Positions 15,090 to 24,002 of a stretch of 64,000 bases of DNA are shown here, one piece after another (positions within the stretch are counted from its first letter, which is position 1; each line of letters starts with the position of its first letter). The notes beneath the pieces were generated by a model. That model was not told the DNA's origin, ran no database searches, and was given only the letters and a program-made list of their open reading frames with translations. Where the stretch lies: NCBI GenBank assembly GCA_028279445.1, contig JANQNT010000027.1, positions 1 through 64,000 on the forward strand. Reading direction: 5' to 3'. Both the position numbers and the translations under genes were made by a program. The stretch is from Tepidamorphaceae bacterium. Its GTDB lineage: Bacteria; Pseudomonadota; Alphaproteobacteria; Rhizobiales; Tepidamorphaceae.

Positions 15090-15875
15090 TCAGCGCAGGT
15101 TCGCCGTCGCCGACAGCATCTCGTCGGCGCCGGAGATGATCCGCGCGTTCATTTCGTAAGCCCGTTGGGCGGCGATCAGGTCGGCGATCTCGGTGACCGG
15201 ATTGACGTTGGCTTCCTCAAGATGCTGCTGCAGCAGCGTGCCGTAGCCGACACTGCCGGGCGTGCCCGTCTGGGGCGAACCGCTGGCGGTGGTTTCCAGG
15301 TAGAGATTGTCGCCGATCGCCTCCAGGCCCGAACGGTTGATGAAGCGGGCGAGCTGGATCTGACCGATTTCGCTTGGATCGGTCTGCCCGTCGATCAGCA
15401 CCTGGACATTGCCTTCCGCGCTGATCGAGATCTGCCGGGCATTGTTGGGAATGGTGATGCCCGGCTCCACCTGGTAGCCGTCGACCGTCACCAGCGCGCC
15501 GTTGGCGTCGAGGTCGAAGGAGCCGGCGCGGGTGTAGGCCGTGGTGCCGTTGGGCATGCGGATGCGGAAGAAGCCGTCGCCCTTGATGGCGATGTCGAGT
15601 TCCTTCTCCGTCAGGTTGATGGAGCCCTGGCTCATGACGCGCGGGGTCGCCGCCGTCTTCACGCCCATGCCGATCTGGACGCCGGCGGGAACCATGGTGC
15701 CGGAGTCCGAGGTGATCGATCCCATGCGGCGCACGTTCTCGTAGAGCAGGTCCTGGAAATCGGCGCGCTGGCGCTTGAAGCCGGTGGTGCGCATGTTGGC
15801 GATGTTGTGCGAGATGACCTCGACATTAAGCTCCTGGGCCATCATGCCGGTGGCGGCGATGTGAAGGGCTTTCAT
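15090..15875 (-). CDS. flgG: Flagellar distal rod protein FlgG
   Basis: A 261-residue distal rod subunit of the usual length. The N-terminal motif SHNIANMRTTGFKRQRADF and the C-terminal EIADLIAAQRAYEMNARIISGADEML are diagnostic of FlgG. GDGFFRIRMPNGTTAYTRAGSFDLDANG is the shared rod/hook beta domain. AAAGGAC lies just before the ATG. The gene follows flgF by 26 bp and precedes flgA, a standard alphaproteobacterial order. Confidence 0.96.
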   Translation of the reverse strand: MKALHIAATGMMAQELNVEVISHNIANMRTTGFKRQRADFQDLLYENVRRMGSITSDSGTMVPAGVQIGMGVKTAATPRVMSQGSINLTEKELDIAIKGDGFFRIRMPNGTTAYTRAGSFDLDANGALVTVDGYQVEPGITIPNNARQISISAEGNVQVLIDGQTDPSEIGQIQLARFINRSGLEAIGDNLYLETTASGSPQTGTPGSVGYGTLLQQHLEEANVNPVTEIADLIAAQRAYEMNARIISGADEMLSATANLR

Positions 15876-15901
15876 GGTGTGTCCTTTCTGCCGGGCATCG
15901 C

Positions 15902-16642
15902 TCAGGCGCTCACTTCGGCCAGCGAGTCGATGGCGTCGCGGCGCAGGCGGTCGGTGCGTTCAAGGGTGGAGGCGAGCGACTGGTAGGCGCGGCTGACCTC
16001 GATCATGCGGCTGATCTCGAGCACGGGCTGGACATTGGATTTCTCCACCATCCCCTGCGCCACGCGCGCATCCGTTGCCGGTGCGGGATTGCGATCGGAG
16101 GCAAACAGGCTGCCCCCTTCCGGCCGCAACGCCATTTCGGTATTGAAGGTGACGATGCGCAGCTTGCCCCTGTCGCCGGCAGCACTGGAGATCGTGCCGT
16201 CGGAGGCGATGGCGATGTCCACGTCCTCGGTGCCGAAGACGATGGGGCCGCCGTCGCCCATGACCCGGTGGCCCTCGCTGGTGACCAGCTCCCCGCCAGC
16301 GTTCAGCGCGAAGCTGCCGTTGCGGGTGTAGCGCTCGCCTTCCGGCGTACTGACGACGAACCACCCGGGTCCCTGCAGGGCGACGTCGAGTTCGTTGCCG
16401 GTGGGCAGCAGCCCCCCGTCGCTGAAATCGCGCACGGTGGCCACGTCCTGTACGAAGGAGACCTGGCTGTCGGCCGGCCGGTCCATCGACCATTCGGCCT
16501 GCGGCATGAGGTGTTCCTCAAACACCATGGTCTCGGCCTTGAAGCCGGCGGTACCGAGATTGGCGACGTTGTTTGCGATCACATCCATCTGGCGGCGGAG
16601 CGCCATCTGACGCGACAAGGCAATGAGGCTTGCGTTTTCCAT
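15902..16642 (-). CDS. flgF: Flagellar proximal rod protein FlgF
   Basis: A 246-residue proximal rod subunit. ANNVANLGTAGFKAETMVFEE at the N-terminus and LEISRMIEVSRAYQSLASTLERTDRLRRDAI at the C-terminus are typical of FlgF; GPGWFVVSTPEGERYTRNGSFALNAGG is the shared beta domain. It is the first gene of flgF-flgG-flgA-flgH. A good sigma-54 promoter match lies at 16716-16730, 74 nt upstream, consistent with class III control of this operon as in Caulobacter. Confidence 0.94.
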   Translation of the reverse strand: MENASLIALSRQMALRRQMDVIANNVANLGTAGFKAETMVFEEHLMPQAEWSMDRPADSQVSFVQDVATVRDFSDGGLLPTGNELDVALQGPGWFVVSTPEGERYTRNGSFALNAGGELVTSEGHRVMGDGGPIVFGTEDVDIAIASDGTISSAAGDRGKLRIVTFNTEMALRPEGGSLFASDRNPAPATDARVAQGMVEKSNVQPVLEISRMIEVSRAYQSLASTLERTDRLRRDAIDSLAEVSA

Positions 16643-16715
16643 CTTCCGTAAACCGTTGGTTGCTCCCCACGAACGCCGTCAACGGTCGAAGGTCCCGGCG
16701 TTCACCAACGATTAA

Positions 16716-16730
16716 GCATAAGCCGTGCCA
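16716..16730 (-). promoter_or_regulatory. Sigma-54 -24/-12 promoter of flgF operon
   Basis: On the minus strand TGGCACGGCTTATGC matches TGGCACG-N4-TTGC with one mismatch outside the invariant GG and GC. It ends 74 nt before the flgF ATG. Confidence 0.7.
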
Positions 16731-16941
16731 AACCGGATTCTGTTTTATTTCAAATGGTTATGGGCCGATGAGCCGGTCGCGGGCCGGGTCGTTCACGGCC
16801 TGGGAGGCAAGCCTTGCCCGGCAGAATTTTCCTAACGCGGCCCAAATCGAAACCATTCGTTAACCAATCGCTTCCTAGCTTCAAAGCTCACACGCGCGCG
16901 TTACGCGCACCCAACTGCTCTATCCGGACAAAGGCGCCCGC

Positions 16942-17463
16942 ATGGCCGAGGAAGACACCGAAGCCGAGCTCGACGACGACGAGGCTGAAGAGGGCGGCGA
17001 CGAGGAAGCGCCGTCCAGAAAGAAGAAGCTGATCAGGTTCGCCATCATCGGCGCGGGCGCGCTGGTGCTGCTTAGCGGCGGTGGCGGGGCTGCCTACATG
17101 TTCGGACTGATCGGCGGCGGCGGAACTGATGAGGAACTGGCCGAGCAGGCCAAGAAGCCTGTCTTCTACTACGACCTGCCGGAAATGACGGTGAACCTCA
17201 ACTCCGCCGACAAGCGCCAGCGCTACCTGAAGCTGCGCATCGCGCTGGAGGCATCCGACCAGAAGACCATCGCCGCGCTGGAGCCGGCGCTGCCCCGGCT
17301 GCTCGATGCTTTCCAGGTCTATCTGCGCGAACTGCGCACCACCGATCTGGATGGTTCGGCGGGCATGCACCGGCTCAAGGAGGAGCTGACCCGCCGGGTG
17401 AACATCGCCATCTACCCGAACGCGATCGACACCGTGTTGTTCCGCGAGATCATTGTCCAGTGA
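16942..17463 (+). CDS. fliL: Flagellar stator-associated protein FliL
   Basis: A 173-residue inner-membrane protein that surrounds and stabilises stator units at the motor. An acidic N-terminus (residues 1-25) is followed by a basic patch (RKKKLIR) and one membrane segment at about 32-55. The periplasmic domain contains YYDLPEMTVNLNSADKRQRYLKLRIALEAS, the FliL signature, and ends with IYPNAIDTVLFREIIVQ. It starts the plus-strand run fliL-fliM-DUF6468-motE-like. A single TTAACC half-site of the CtrA box lies at 16860-16865, but no full box. Confidence 0.93.
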   Translation: MAEEDTEAELDDDEAEEGGDEEAPSRKKKLIRFAIIGAGALVLLSGGGGAAYMFGLIGGGGTDEELAEQAKKPVFYYDLPEMTVNLNSADKRQRYLKLRIALEASDQKTIAALEPALPRLLDAFQVYLRELRTTDLDGSAGMHRLKEELTRRVNIAIYPNAIDTVLFREIIVQ

Positions 17464-17501
17464 CCATGGCCCGCGCCCGAGACCTGCCGGAGGCATAGCA
17501 G

Positions 17502-18707
17502 ATGGCCGACGAAGAAGAAGTCGATCAGGACGCATTGGCCGCTTCCTGGGGCGCTGAAGAGGGTGGCGAGGACGGCGAAGAGGTCGATCAGGACGCCATG
17601 GCGGCCGCCTGGGACGCGGAAGCCGGCGGCGAGGACGGCGACGGCGGCGAACCGGCCTCCATCATCGATCCGCCGGAGCAGGGCGGCGACGGCAGCAAGG
17701 GAACCGAGCGCGTCCTCAATCAGGACGAGATCGACAATCTGCTTGGTTTCAACATGGACGAGCTCGACCGCGACGAGCGGCAGGGCATCCGGGCGATCAT
17801 CAACTCGGCGCTGGTTTCCTACGAGCGCCTGCCGATGCTGGAGATCATCTTCGACCGCCTGGTGCGGTTGATGACGACCTCCTTGCGCAACTTCACCTCC
17901 GACAATGTCGAGGTGTCGCTCGACGGGCTGACCTCGATCCGCTTCGGCGACTATCTCAATTCGATTCCCCTGCCGGCCATGCTCGGCGTGTTCAAGGCCG
18001 AGGAATGGGACAATTACGGCCTGGTCACGGTGGAATCCGGGCTGATCTACGCCATGGTCGACGTGCTGCTCGGCGGGCGGCGCGGCCAGAGCCAACTGCG
18101 CGTCGAGGGCCGGCCCTACACGACCATCGAGACGAACCTGATCCGGCGCATGATGGACGTCGTCCTGGAAGACATGATCCAGGCGTTCAGCCCGCTTTCG
18201 CCGGTCAATTTCGCCATCGAGCGGCTCGAAACCAATCCGCGCTTCGCGGCGATCGCCCGGCCGGCCAATGCCGCCGTGCTGGTGAAGATGCGCATCGACA
18301 TGGAGGACCGCGGCGGCACGGTCGAGCTGCTGTTGCCGTACGCCACCATCGAGCCGATCCGCGGCCTGCTGCTGCAGATGTTCATGGGCGAGAAGTTCGG
18401 CCGCGACCCGATCTGGGAAGGCCATCTGGCGACCGAGATGTGGTCGGCCAATGTGGGTCTCGACGCGGTGCTGTTCGAGACGACGCTGCCGCTGTCGCGC
18501 ACCATGAACTTCGCCGTCGGCGACACCATCCCGCTGGAGATCCGGCCCGACGACCTGGTGGCGCTGAAATGCGGCGATGTGGTGCTGACCGACGGGCGCG
18601 TCGGGCGCATCGGGGAAAAGGTGGCACTGCGCGTGGCAAGCCCGCTGCGCAAACCGAAGATGACCTACGCGGCCTTCGAGCAGGCCGACCAATTGTCAGG
18701 GGAATGA
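17502..18707 (+). CDS. fliM: Flagellar motor switch protein FliM
   Basis: A 401-residue C-ring protein that binds phosphorylated CheY and switches rotation. The core begins about residue 72 (NQDEIDNLLGF, then LVSYERLPMLEIIFDRLVRLMTTSLRNFTSDNVEV) and ends with a SpoA domain (IPLEIRPDDLVALKCGDVVLTDGRVGRIGEKVALRV). The first 70 residues are an acidic extension holding two 21-residue tandem repeats (residues 5-25 and 26-46) with VDQDALAASW and VDQDAMAAAW, which resemble the CheY-binding motif and the NQDEIDNLL at 72-81. fliN and fliG are not adjacent. The DUF6468 gene starts 5 bp after the stop. Confidence 0.95.
   Translation: MADEEEVDQDALAASWGAEEGGEDGEEVDQDAMAAAWDAEAGGEDGDGGEPASIIDPPEQGGDGSKGTERVLNQDEIDNLLGFNMDELDRDERQGIRAIINSALVSYERLPMLEIIFDRLVRLMTTSLRNFTSDNVEVSLDGLTSIRFGDYLNSIPLPAMLGVFKAEEWDNYGLVTVESGLIYAMVDVLLGGRRGQSQLRVEGRPYTTIETNLIRRMMDVVLEDMIQAFSPLSPVNFAIERLETNPRFAAIARPANAAVLVKMRIDMEDRGGTVELLLPYATIEPIRGLLLQMFMGEKFGRDPIWEGHLATEMWSANVGLDAVLFETTLPLSRTMNFAVGDTIPLEIRPDDLVALKCGDVVLTDGRVGRIGEKVALRVASPLRKPKMTYAAFEQADQLSGE
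17514..17639 (+). repeat. 63-bp tandem duplication inside fliM
   Basis: Two adjacent in-frame 63-bp units (17514-17576 and 17577-17639) encode EEVDQDALAASWGAEEGGEDG-type and EEVDQDAMAAAWDAEAGGEDG-type segments. They differ mostly at third codon positions, so the duplication is not very recent, and the amino acid pattern has been kept. Confidence 0.8.
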
Positions 18708-18711
18708 CACC

Positions 18712-19311
18712 ATGAGCGGCTCATTGATCGGCATCGGCATCGAGATTGTGGTCGCGATCCTGCTGCTGGTGACCATCTTCTACTGCGTCAACCTGAACAG
18801 GAAGCTGCAACGACTGCGCTCCGACGAAACCGACATGAAGGCGATGGTCGGCGAGCTGATCGAGGCCACCGAGCATGCCGAGGGCGCGATCAAGACGCTG
18901 AAGGCCTCGGCCGCCGACTGGGATCAGGCGCTGGGCAAGCGCATTCTCAAGGCCGAAAAGCTGGCCGGTCAGTTGGAAGCTCTCACAGCCGAGATGGAAA
19001 CCCGGTCGGGTGAACTGGGCGAGATCAACGCGGCATCCGAGAACGTCCTGGACCGCCTCAAGCAGATTTGCGCCGCCGCCAGGCCCGCCGCCGTTTCCGA
19101 GCGTGAAAGCGCCGCCCAGCTTGCCGATGCGCTCGACGCGCAGTTGCAGGCTGCCTCCTTCTTCCGTGGTGACACGCGTGCGGAAGCGCGCCCGGCCAAG
19201 GCAGCCGTGGCGCTTGGCAAGCGGCCGGTGCCCAAGCAGATCGGACCGCGCCAGCGTCCGTCCATCACGCCCGAGCGCGATGACCGCACCGCCACAGGCA
19301 GGGCCGCATGA
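18712..19311 (+). CDS. DUF6468-type flagellar operon membrane protein
   Basis: A 199-residue protein with one N-terminal membrane segment (about residues 6-26, IGIEIVVAILLLVTIFYCVNL). A predicted coiled coil (about 35-130) follows, and then a basic, Pro-rich tail (RPVPKQIGPRQRP). It matches the conserved alphaproteobacterial family of unknown function usually found between fliM and motE-like genes (DUF6468). It starts 5 bp after fliM and overlaps the next gene by 4 bp (ATGA), so it is probably made together with switch and stator proteins. The topology suggests a membrane-anchored, cytoplasmic coiled-coil protein. The molecular role is unknown. Confidence 0.8.
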   Translation: MSGSLIGIGIEIVVAILLLVTIFYCVNLNRKLQRLRSDETDMKAMVGELIEATEHAEGAIKTLKASAADWDQALGKRILKAEKLAGQLEALTAEMETRSGELGEINAASENVLDRLKQICAAARPAAVSERESAAQLADALDAQLQAASFFRGDTRAEARPAKAAVALGKRPVPKQIGPRQRPSITPERDDRTATGRAA

Positions 19312-20045
19312 CGCAGGGGGCCAAACTGGCCATGCTGGGACGGGCGACACGCGAGATTCGCGTGTTGCCGATCCTCATCGTGGCGACCGCCGCGCTGTTG
19401 GGGTTGAAGCTGATCGAGATCGCCACCGATGCGCCTGGCGCCATCGGCGGTGTGCGCGACGTGCTGGCCCAGGAAGGTTCGGAGGCCCCGGCATCGGAGG
19501 CGGAAGCAGCCGAGACCCCGCCGCAGGAGGCTGCCGAGGCCGGAGAAGCGGCTGCCGAAGAGGGCGCGGTGGAGGATGCCGCGCCACGCAATGCGCAAGC
19601 GGCGATCAACGAACGCCTTGCGGAGCGTCGCAAGCAACTCGACAAGTTCGAGGACGATCTCAAGCTGCGCGAAAATCTGCTGAAAGCCGCCGAGCTTCGC
19701 ATCGAACAACGGCTGAAGGAACTGCAGACGCTCGAGAGCCGCCTCAACACGGCGATCCAGGAGCGCGACGAGGCGGAGAAGCAGCGTTTCGTGAACCTCA
19801 TCACCATGTACGAGGCCATGAAGCCGAAGGAGGCCGCCAGGGTCTTCAACGAGTTGGAGACCCACATCCTCGTGGAGGTGGCGACCGGTCTGGATCCGCG
19901 CAAGATGGGCGAGATCATGGCCAAGATGACGCCTGACGCCGCAGAACGCCTGACCATCGCGATGATGAACAAGGCCACCGAGGAGCCCAAATCGATGCAG
20001 GTCGAGGACCTGCCGCAAATCACCGGCACGCGGCCGGGCAGTTAG
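19308..20045 (+). CDS. MotE-like protein (MgtE N-terminal-like domain)
   Basis: A 245-residue protein with a membrane or signal segment at about residues 19-40, then an Ala/Glu/Pro-rich linker (about 50-100). A coiled coil (about 105-165, AERRKQLDKFEDDLKLRENLL onward) and a C-terminal helical domain YEAMKPKEAARVFNELETHILVEVATGLDPRKMGEIMAKMTPDAAERLT follow; that domain resembles MgtE-N and FliG-like domains. This is the architecture of MotE, which in Sinorhizobium is a periplasmic chaperone for the motility protein MotC. It overlaps the DUF6468 gene and is followed, after a mosaic repeat, by a very large secreted TPR protein. Confidence 0.8.
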   Translation: MTQGAKLAMLGRATREIRVLPILIVATAALLGLKLIEIATDAPGAIGGVRDVLAQEGSEAPASEAEAAETPPQEAAEAGEAAAEEGAVEDAAPRNAQAAINERLAERRKQLDKFEDDLKLRENLLKAAELRIEQRLKELQTLESRLNTAIQERDEAEKQRFVNLITMYEAMKPKEAARVFNELETHILVEVATGLDPRKMGEIMAKMTPDAAERLTIAMMNKATEEPKSMQVEDLPQITGTRPGS

Positions 20046-20231
20046 GTTTGTTTCGCTCACGGCAGTTGCGCTGCGATTTATTCCGCTCACGCCAGTGCGC
20101 TACGTGCACGGCTCCGCGAGGGCGCGCTTTTCGCGTGGGCGTCCGGTCGGACGCCTCGGTGCCTCAAACTCAGTCCGAGCAGGATGATGCCGTGAGCCCC
20201 GAAAAGTGGGCACCGGTTTTCGGATAAGGCG
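20046..20231. repeat. Intergenic mosaic repeat (RIME-like), copy 2
   Basis: TTTCGCTCACGGCAGTTGCGCT at 20048 is followed by a second copy of the same module at 20078. Next comes a GCGTCCGGTCGGACGC hairpin, and then CTCAGTCCGAGCAGGATGATGCCG and AAAAGTGGGCACCGGTTTTC near 20165-20225. The last ~70 bp are almost the exact reverse complement of 5640-5715. It fills the gap between motE-like and the TPR gene. Confidence 0.8.
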
Positions 20232-20362
20232 AGCGGCCAAACCAAGAAAATCCGACTTAAGCCGGCATTTACTCTGTTGCGGCACAGTGATCGGGCTTGG
20301 CCCGTGCCCCGTCCCTGCGGCGGCGCGGTGCGCAAGCGCCCGTGTTTGTATCGAGTACCGGG

Positions 20363-23300
20363 ATGCCGATGCCCGCCTGTTTGCCTGGGACAACGACAGC
20401 ACCGCTTCGGGCGGCTGGATATCGCTGGCTGCGACGCGGCCTGCTGCGGCTGGCCATGGCGCTGGTGTTGGCGCTCGTCACCGTGCCGCACGACGCCAAG
20501 GCGCAACCGAGCGCCGGCATCGAGGCGATGGAAGGCGATGGCTTCGGCCGCATCATCCTGAGCTTCCCGAAACCCACCAAGATCGACGTCAAGGTCACGA
20601 CCGGCGTCCTGGTGCTGGGCTTTCCCGAGCCGGTGCGCGTCAACGCGCGCAAGCTGACCACGCAACTGCCGGGCTATATCGGCGCGGCGCGTGCCGATCC
20701 GGACGGCATGGGGCTGCGTCTGGCGCTGGTGACGCCATACGAGGTCAATGTCATGGAGGCGGCGGAGAAGGTCGTCGTCGACTTGCTGCCGGCGGACTGG
20801 CGCGGCCTGCCGCCGGGACTGCCCCAGGAGATCATTGCCGAACTGGAAGCGCGCGCCAACGACACCAAGGAGGTGCGCGAGAAGCGCGAGCGCGCGGAGC
20901 GCATCGCCACCGCCCGGCCGATCGTCTTACGTGCGGCGCGACTGCCGACCTTCACCCGTATTGTCTTCGACTGGGAAGCGCCCCCGACGGCCAGCATCGA
21001 ACGTCGCGGCGGCCAGGTCACGGTGACCTTCGATGCGGCCGCCAAGGTCAATCTGGGGGCTGTGCGCGCCACCATGCCGGAGTGGATCGAGGCCATCGAG
21101 CACGACTTCAGCGAAGCCGGCGGCCTGCGCATCAGCCTGGCCGTCGACACCCTGGTCAACGTGCGCGGCTTTCCGGAGGGCAACACCTACGTCATCGATG
21201 TCACCAATCCTGAATGGGCAGGCGATGGCAATTCGCTCGCGCTGGGTTCCGAGGAAGCCGGCAAGACGGGCGAACTGGAGGCGATCTCCGAGAGCAGTGA
21301 CGATGTCGTCGTGCCACCCGGATCGCCGGCCGGCGATGGGGTTGCGGTCGCCACCGAAGGCCTCGACCCGCAGCAGGCGCCGCCGGACAGCTCCGAGCCG
21401 GAGGTACCGGCGGGTGCGCAGGACGATGCCGCCGCCCCGGCCGCCCGGGAAGGCGCCGCGCCTGAGGATATCGAGGCGTTGCTGGCAGACCATGCCGTAT
21501 CGACGCCCACGCCGGAAGAGGTGCAGGGCGCGCCGGCCGATGCCTCGCCGCAGGTTGCCGAGAAGCCCGGTCCCGAAGTTGAGCCCAAGCCGGTCAGCGC
21601 CTTCGATGAGGTTCTGCGCGTGTCGCCGAAGGTGCGTATCAACGGCGGCACGGTGAAGGTCGAGTTCCCGTTTGTCGAGCCGACCGCGGCGTCCGTGTTC
21701 GAACGCCACGGCACGGTCTGGTTCGTGTTCGATACGCCGATCCCGATCGACGCGCGGGTGCTGCGCAACGACCTCAAGGACCTCATCTACGACCTCGACC
21801 ACCGCCGCTCGGGCCAGCGGCAGGTGATCCGGTTGCTGATGCGCGATCCGGCCCTGATCTCCGCGTCGCTCGACAACACCTCCTGGCTGGTCACGCTGGG
21901 CGACATCGTGCTGAGCCCGCCCAAGCCGCTGGCCGCCGAGCGGGTGGTCGACGGCAACGGCGAGGGGTTCGTCGAGATTCCGTTTGCAACCTTCAGTTCG
22001 GTCCATGAGCTAGACGATCCCATCACCCAGTCGCGTTTCATGACGGTCACCGGCTTTGGTCCGGCGCGGGCGGTGTTCAAGTCGCTTGAGCATGTCGACT
22101 TCCGTATCGACCCAAGCGTCCATGGCGTCGTGGTGCAGCCGCTGGTCGACGACCTGGAGGTGCGCGCGGAGGATGGCAAGGTGCGTATCGCCCGGCCGCA
22201 GGGACTGGTTCTGTCGGGCGAAGGCGCGCGCGTCATGGAGGTCGAAAGCGAGCCGATGGTGGAAGAGGAGCGGCCCGCCTTCGTCTCCATCGAGACCGAC
22301 GCGATCACCGACGAAGGCGGCGTCTCGGCGCTGGTGTCGCGCACACAGCAGGCCATCGCCGGTCTGCCGGAAGAGGAACGCACCGCCGCCCGGTTGAGGC
22401 TGGCGCGGCTGTTCCTCGCCGCGGATCTGGCGCCGGAAGGCCTCGGCATGCTGCGTTACGCCGAGACCCAGGACCCGGCGATCAACCGGGAGCCGAGTTT
22501 CCGCGCCATGTACGGCGTGGCCAAGGTACTGATGGCGCGCAGCCGCGACGCGATCCGGACGTTCGAGACGTTCCGGCTTGGTGAGAACAGCGACATCGCG
22601 CTGTGGCGCACACTTGCCCATGTGGATCTGGGTGACTGGCGCAAGGCCAGCCGGGACTTCCTGCAGGGGGAGGCGGCGATCGGCGGCTATTCCGTGCGCC
22701 GGCAAATCCAGTTCCGCCTGGCAGGCGCTCGCGCCGCGCTCGAGGTTGGCGACCTGAAGACCGCGTCGCGCCAGATCGGTGTCGTCCAGGCGCTGACGGG
22801 AAGTCACGATGCCAACCCGGAGCTGCTGTTGCTCTGGGGATGGCTGAGCGAGCGGATGGGCCGTTCCGAGCAGGCCCTGGGCGCCTATGAACACGTTGCC
22901 AAGTCGCGCGACCGCAAGCTCAACGCCGAGGCAACCCTGCGGCTGGTGATGCTCAAGCACACCAACGAGATGACGTTGCAGGCCGATGCGATCGAGGAAC
23001 TTGAGCGGCTGGCCATCGTCTGGCGCGGCGGCACCATCGAACTCAAGACGCTGCGCCATCTCGCGCGTCTGCAGGCCGCCCAGGGCAACCACAGGCGCGC
23101 CTTCGAGGTCATGAAGGCGGCCATCATCTCCGACAGCGAATCCCCGATCACCCGGGCCATCGAAACGGAGATGCGCGAGATTTTCGCGGACCTGTTCATC
23201 GACGGCAAGGCGAACGACCTGCCGGCCGTCGAGGCGCTGGCGCTCTACTACGACTTCCGCGAAATGACACCGGTGGGTCGGCGTGGCGACGAGATGATCC

Positions 23301-24001
23301 GCGCATTGGCCGATCGGCTGATCGAGATCGACCTGCTGGACCAGGCCGCACAGCTTCTCTCGCACCAGGTGGACAACCGGCTGAACGGCGCCGCGCGCGC
23401 CCAGATCGCGGCAAAGCTGGCGCTGGTGCATCTGATGAACCGCAGTCCCGAAAAGGCGCTCGGTGTGCTGTCGCGCACACGTCAGGCGGTGCTGCCGCGC
23501 GATGTCATGAACCAACGCATTGTGCTGGAAGCCCGGGCGTTGTCGGAGACGGGGCGTGCTGATCTTGCCGTCGAACTGCTGTCGACGGTCGAGGATATCG
23601 ATGTCGCGAGCCTGAAGGCCGATGCGCTCTGGCAGTCGGAGAACTGGCAGGAAGCCGCCGAGCAACTGGAACGGCTGCTCGCGGATACGTGGAAGGACGA
23701 TATGCCACCCGACGAAATGGTGCGTTTCGACATCATGCGCACCGCGATTTCCTATTCGCTCGCCGGCGACAACCTGGGTCTTGGCCGTATCCGCCAGAAA
23801 TTCGCCGAGGCGATGGCCGATACGCCCGATGCCGTTGCCTTCGAGGTGGTGACCGGCGGGGTGCCCGATTCGACCGGCGACTTCCGCGAGGTCGTGCGGG
23901 CCGTCGCCGCGACCGATACGCTCAGCGCTTTCCTGGACGAGTACAAGGCGCGCTTCGATTCGATCGCGTCCGCACCATCCAAAGAGGAAACGTCGAGCTA
24001 G
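20363..24001 (+). CDS. Giant secreted AMIN-like/TPR protein of the flagellar cluster
   Basis: About 1212 residues. A basic stretch then a hydrophobic segment ending LVTVPHDAKA (about residues 19-47) is a signal peptide. Three related beta-rich AMIN-like blocks follow (about 50-150, 185-290 and 415-520; for example GFGRIILSFPKPTKIDVKV, FTRIVFDWEAPPTASIERRGG and KVRINGGTVKVEFPF). An acidic Pro/Ala linker lies at about 290-410. The C-terminal half is helical with TPR-like repeats (from about 690; REMTPVGRRGDEMIRALADRL is a conserved block). A TTG start at 20297 is also possible, but I prefer ATG 20363. It is conserved beside fliM/motE genes in other alphaproteobacteria as far as I recall; the function is not established. 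Periplasmic AMIN domains suggest contact with peptidoglycan. Confidence 0.75.
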   Translation: MPMPACLPGTTTAPLRAAGYRWLRRGLLRLAMALVLALVTVPHDAKAQPSAGIEAMEGDGFGRIILSFPKPTKIDVKVTTGVLVLGFPEPVRVNARKLTTQLPGYIGAARADPDGMGLRLALVTPYEVNVMEAAEKVVVDLLPADWRGLPPGLPQEIIAELEARANDTKEVREKRERAERIATARPIVLRAARLPTFTRIVFDWEAPPTASIERRGGQVTVTFDAAAKVNLGAVRATMPEWIEAIEHDFSEAGGLRISLAVDTLVNVRGFPEGNTYVIDVTNPEWAGDGNSLALGSEEAGKTGELEAISESSDDVVVPPGSPAGDGVAVATEGLDPQQAPPDSSEPEVPAGAQDDAAAPAAREGAAPEDIEALLADHAVSTPTPEEVQGAPADASPQVAEKPGPEVEPKPVSAFDEVLRVSPKVRINGGTVKVEFPFVEPTAASVFERHGTVWFVFDTPIPIDARVLRNDLKDLIYDLDHRRSGQRQVIRLLMRDPALISASLDNTSWLVTLGDIVLSPPKPLAAERVVDGNGEGFVEIPFATFSSVHELDDPITQSRFMTVTGFGPARAVFKSLEHVDFRIDPSVHGVVVQPLVDDLEVRAEDGKVRIARPQGLVLSGEGARVMEVESEPMVEEERPAFVSIETDAITDEGGVSALVSRTQQAIAGLPEEERTAARLRLARLFLAADLAPEGLGMLRYAETQDPAINREPSFRAMYGVAKVLMARSRDAIRTFETFRLGENSDIALWRTLAHVDLGDWRKASRDFLQGEAAIGGYSVRRQIQFRLAGARAALEVGDLKTASRQIGVVQALTGSHDANPELLLLWGWLSERMGRSEQALGAYEHVAKSRDRKLNAEATLRLVMLKHTNEMTLQADAIEELERLAIVWRGGTIELKTLRHLARLQAAQGNHRRAFEVMKAAIISDSESPITRAIETEMREIFADLFIDGKANDLPAVEALALYYDFREMTPVGRRGDEMIRALADRLIEIDLLDQAAQLLSHQVDNRLNGAARAQIAAKLALVHLMNRSPEKALGVLSRTRQAVLPRDVMNQRIVLEARALSETGRADLAVELLSTVEDIDVASLKADALWQSENWQEAAEQLERLLADTWKDDMPPDEMVRFDIMRTAISYSLAGDNLGLGRIRQKFAEAMADTPDAVAFEVVTGGVPDSTGDFREVVRAVAATDTLSAFLDEYKARFDSIASAPSKEETSS

Positions 24002-24002
24002 C

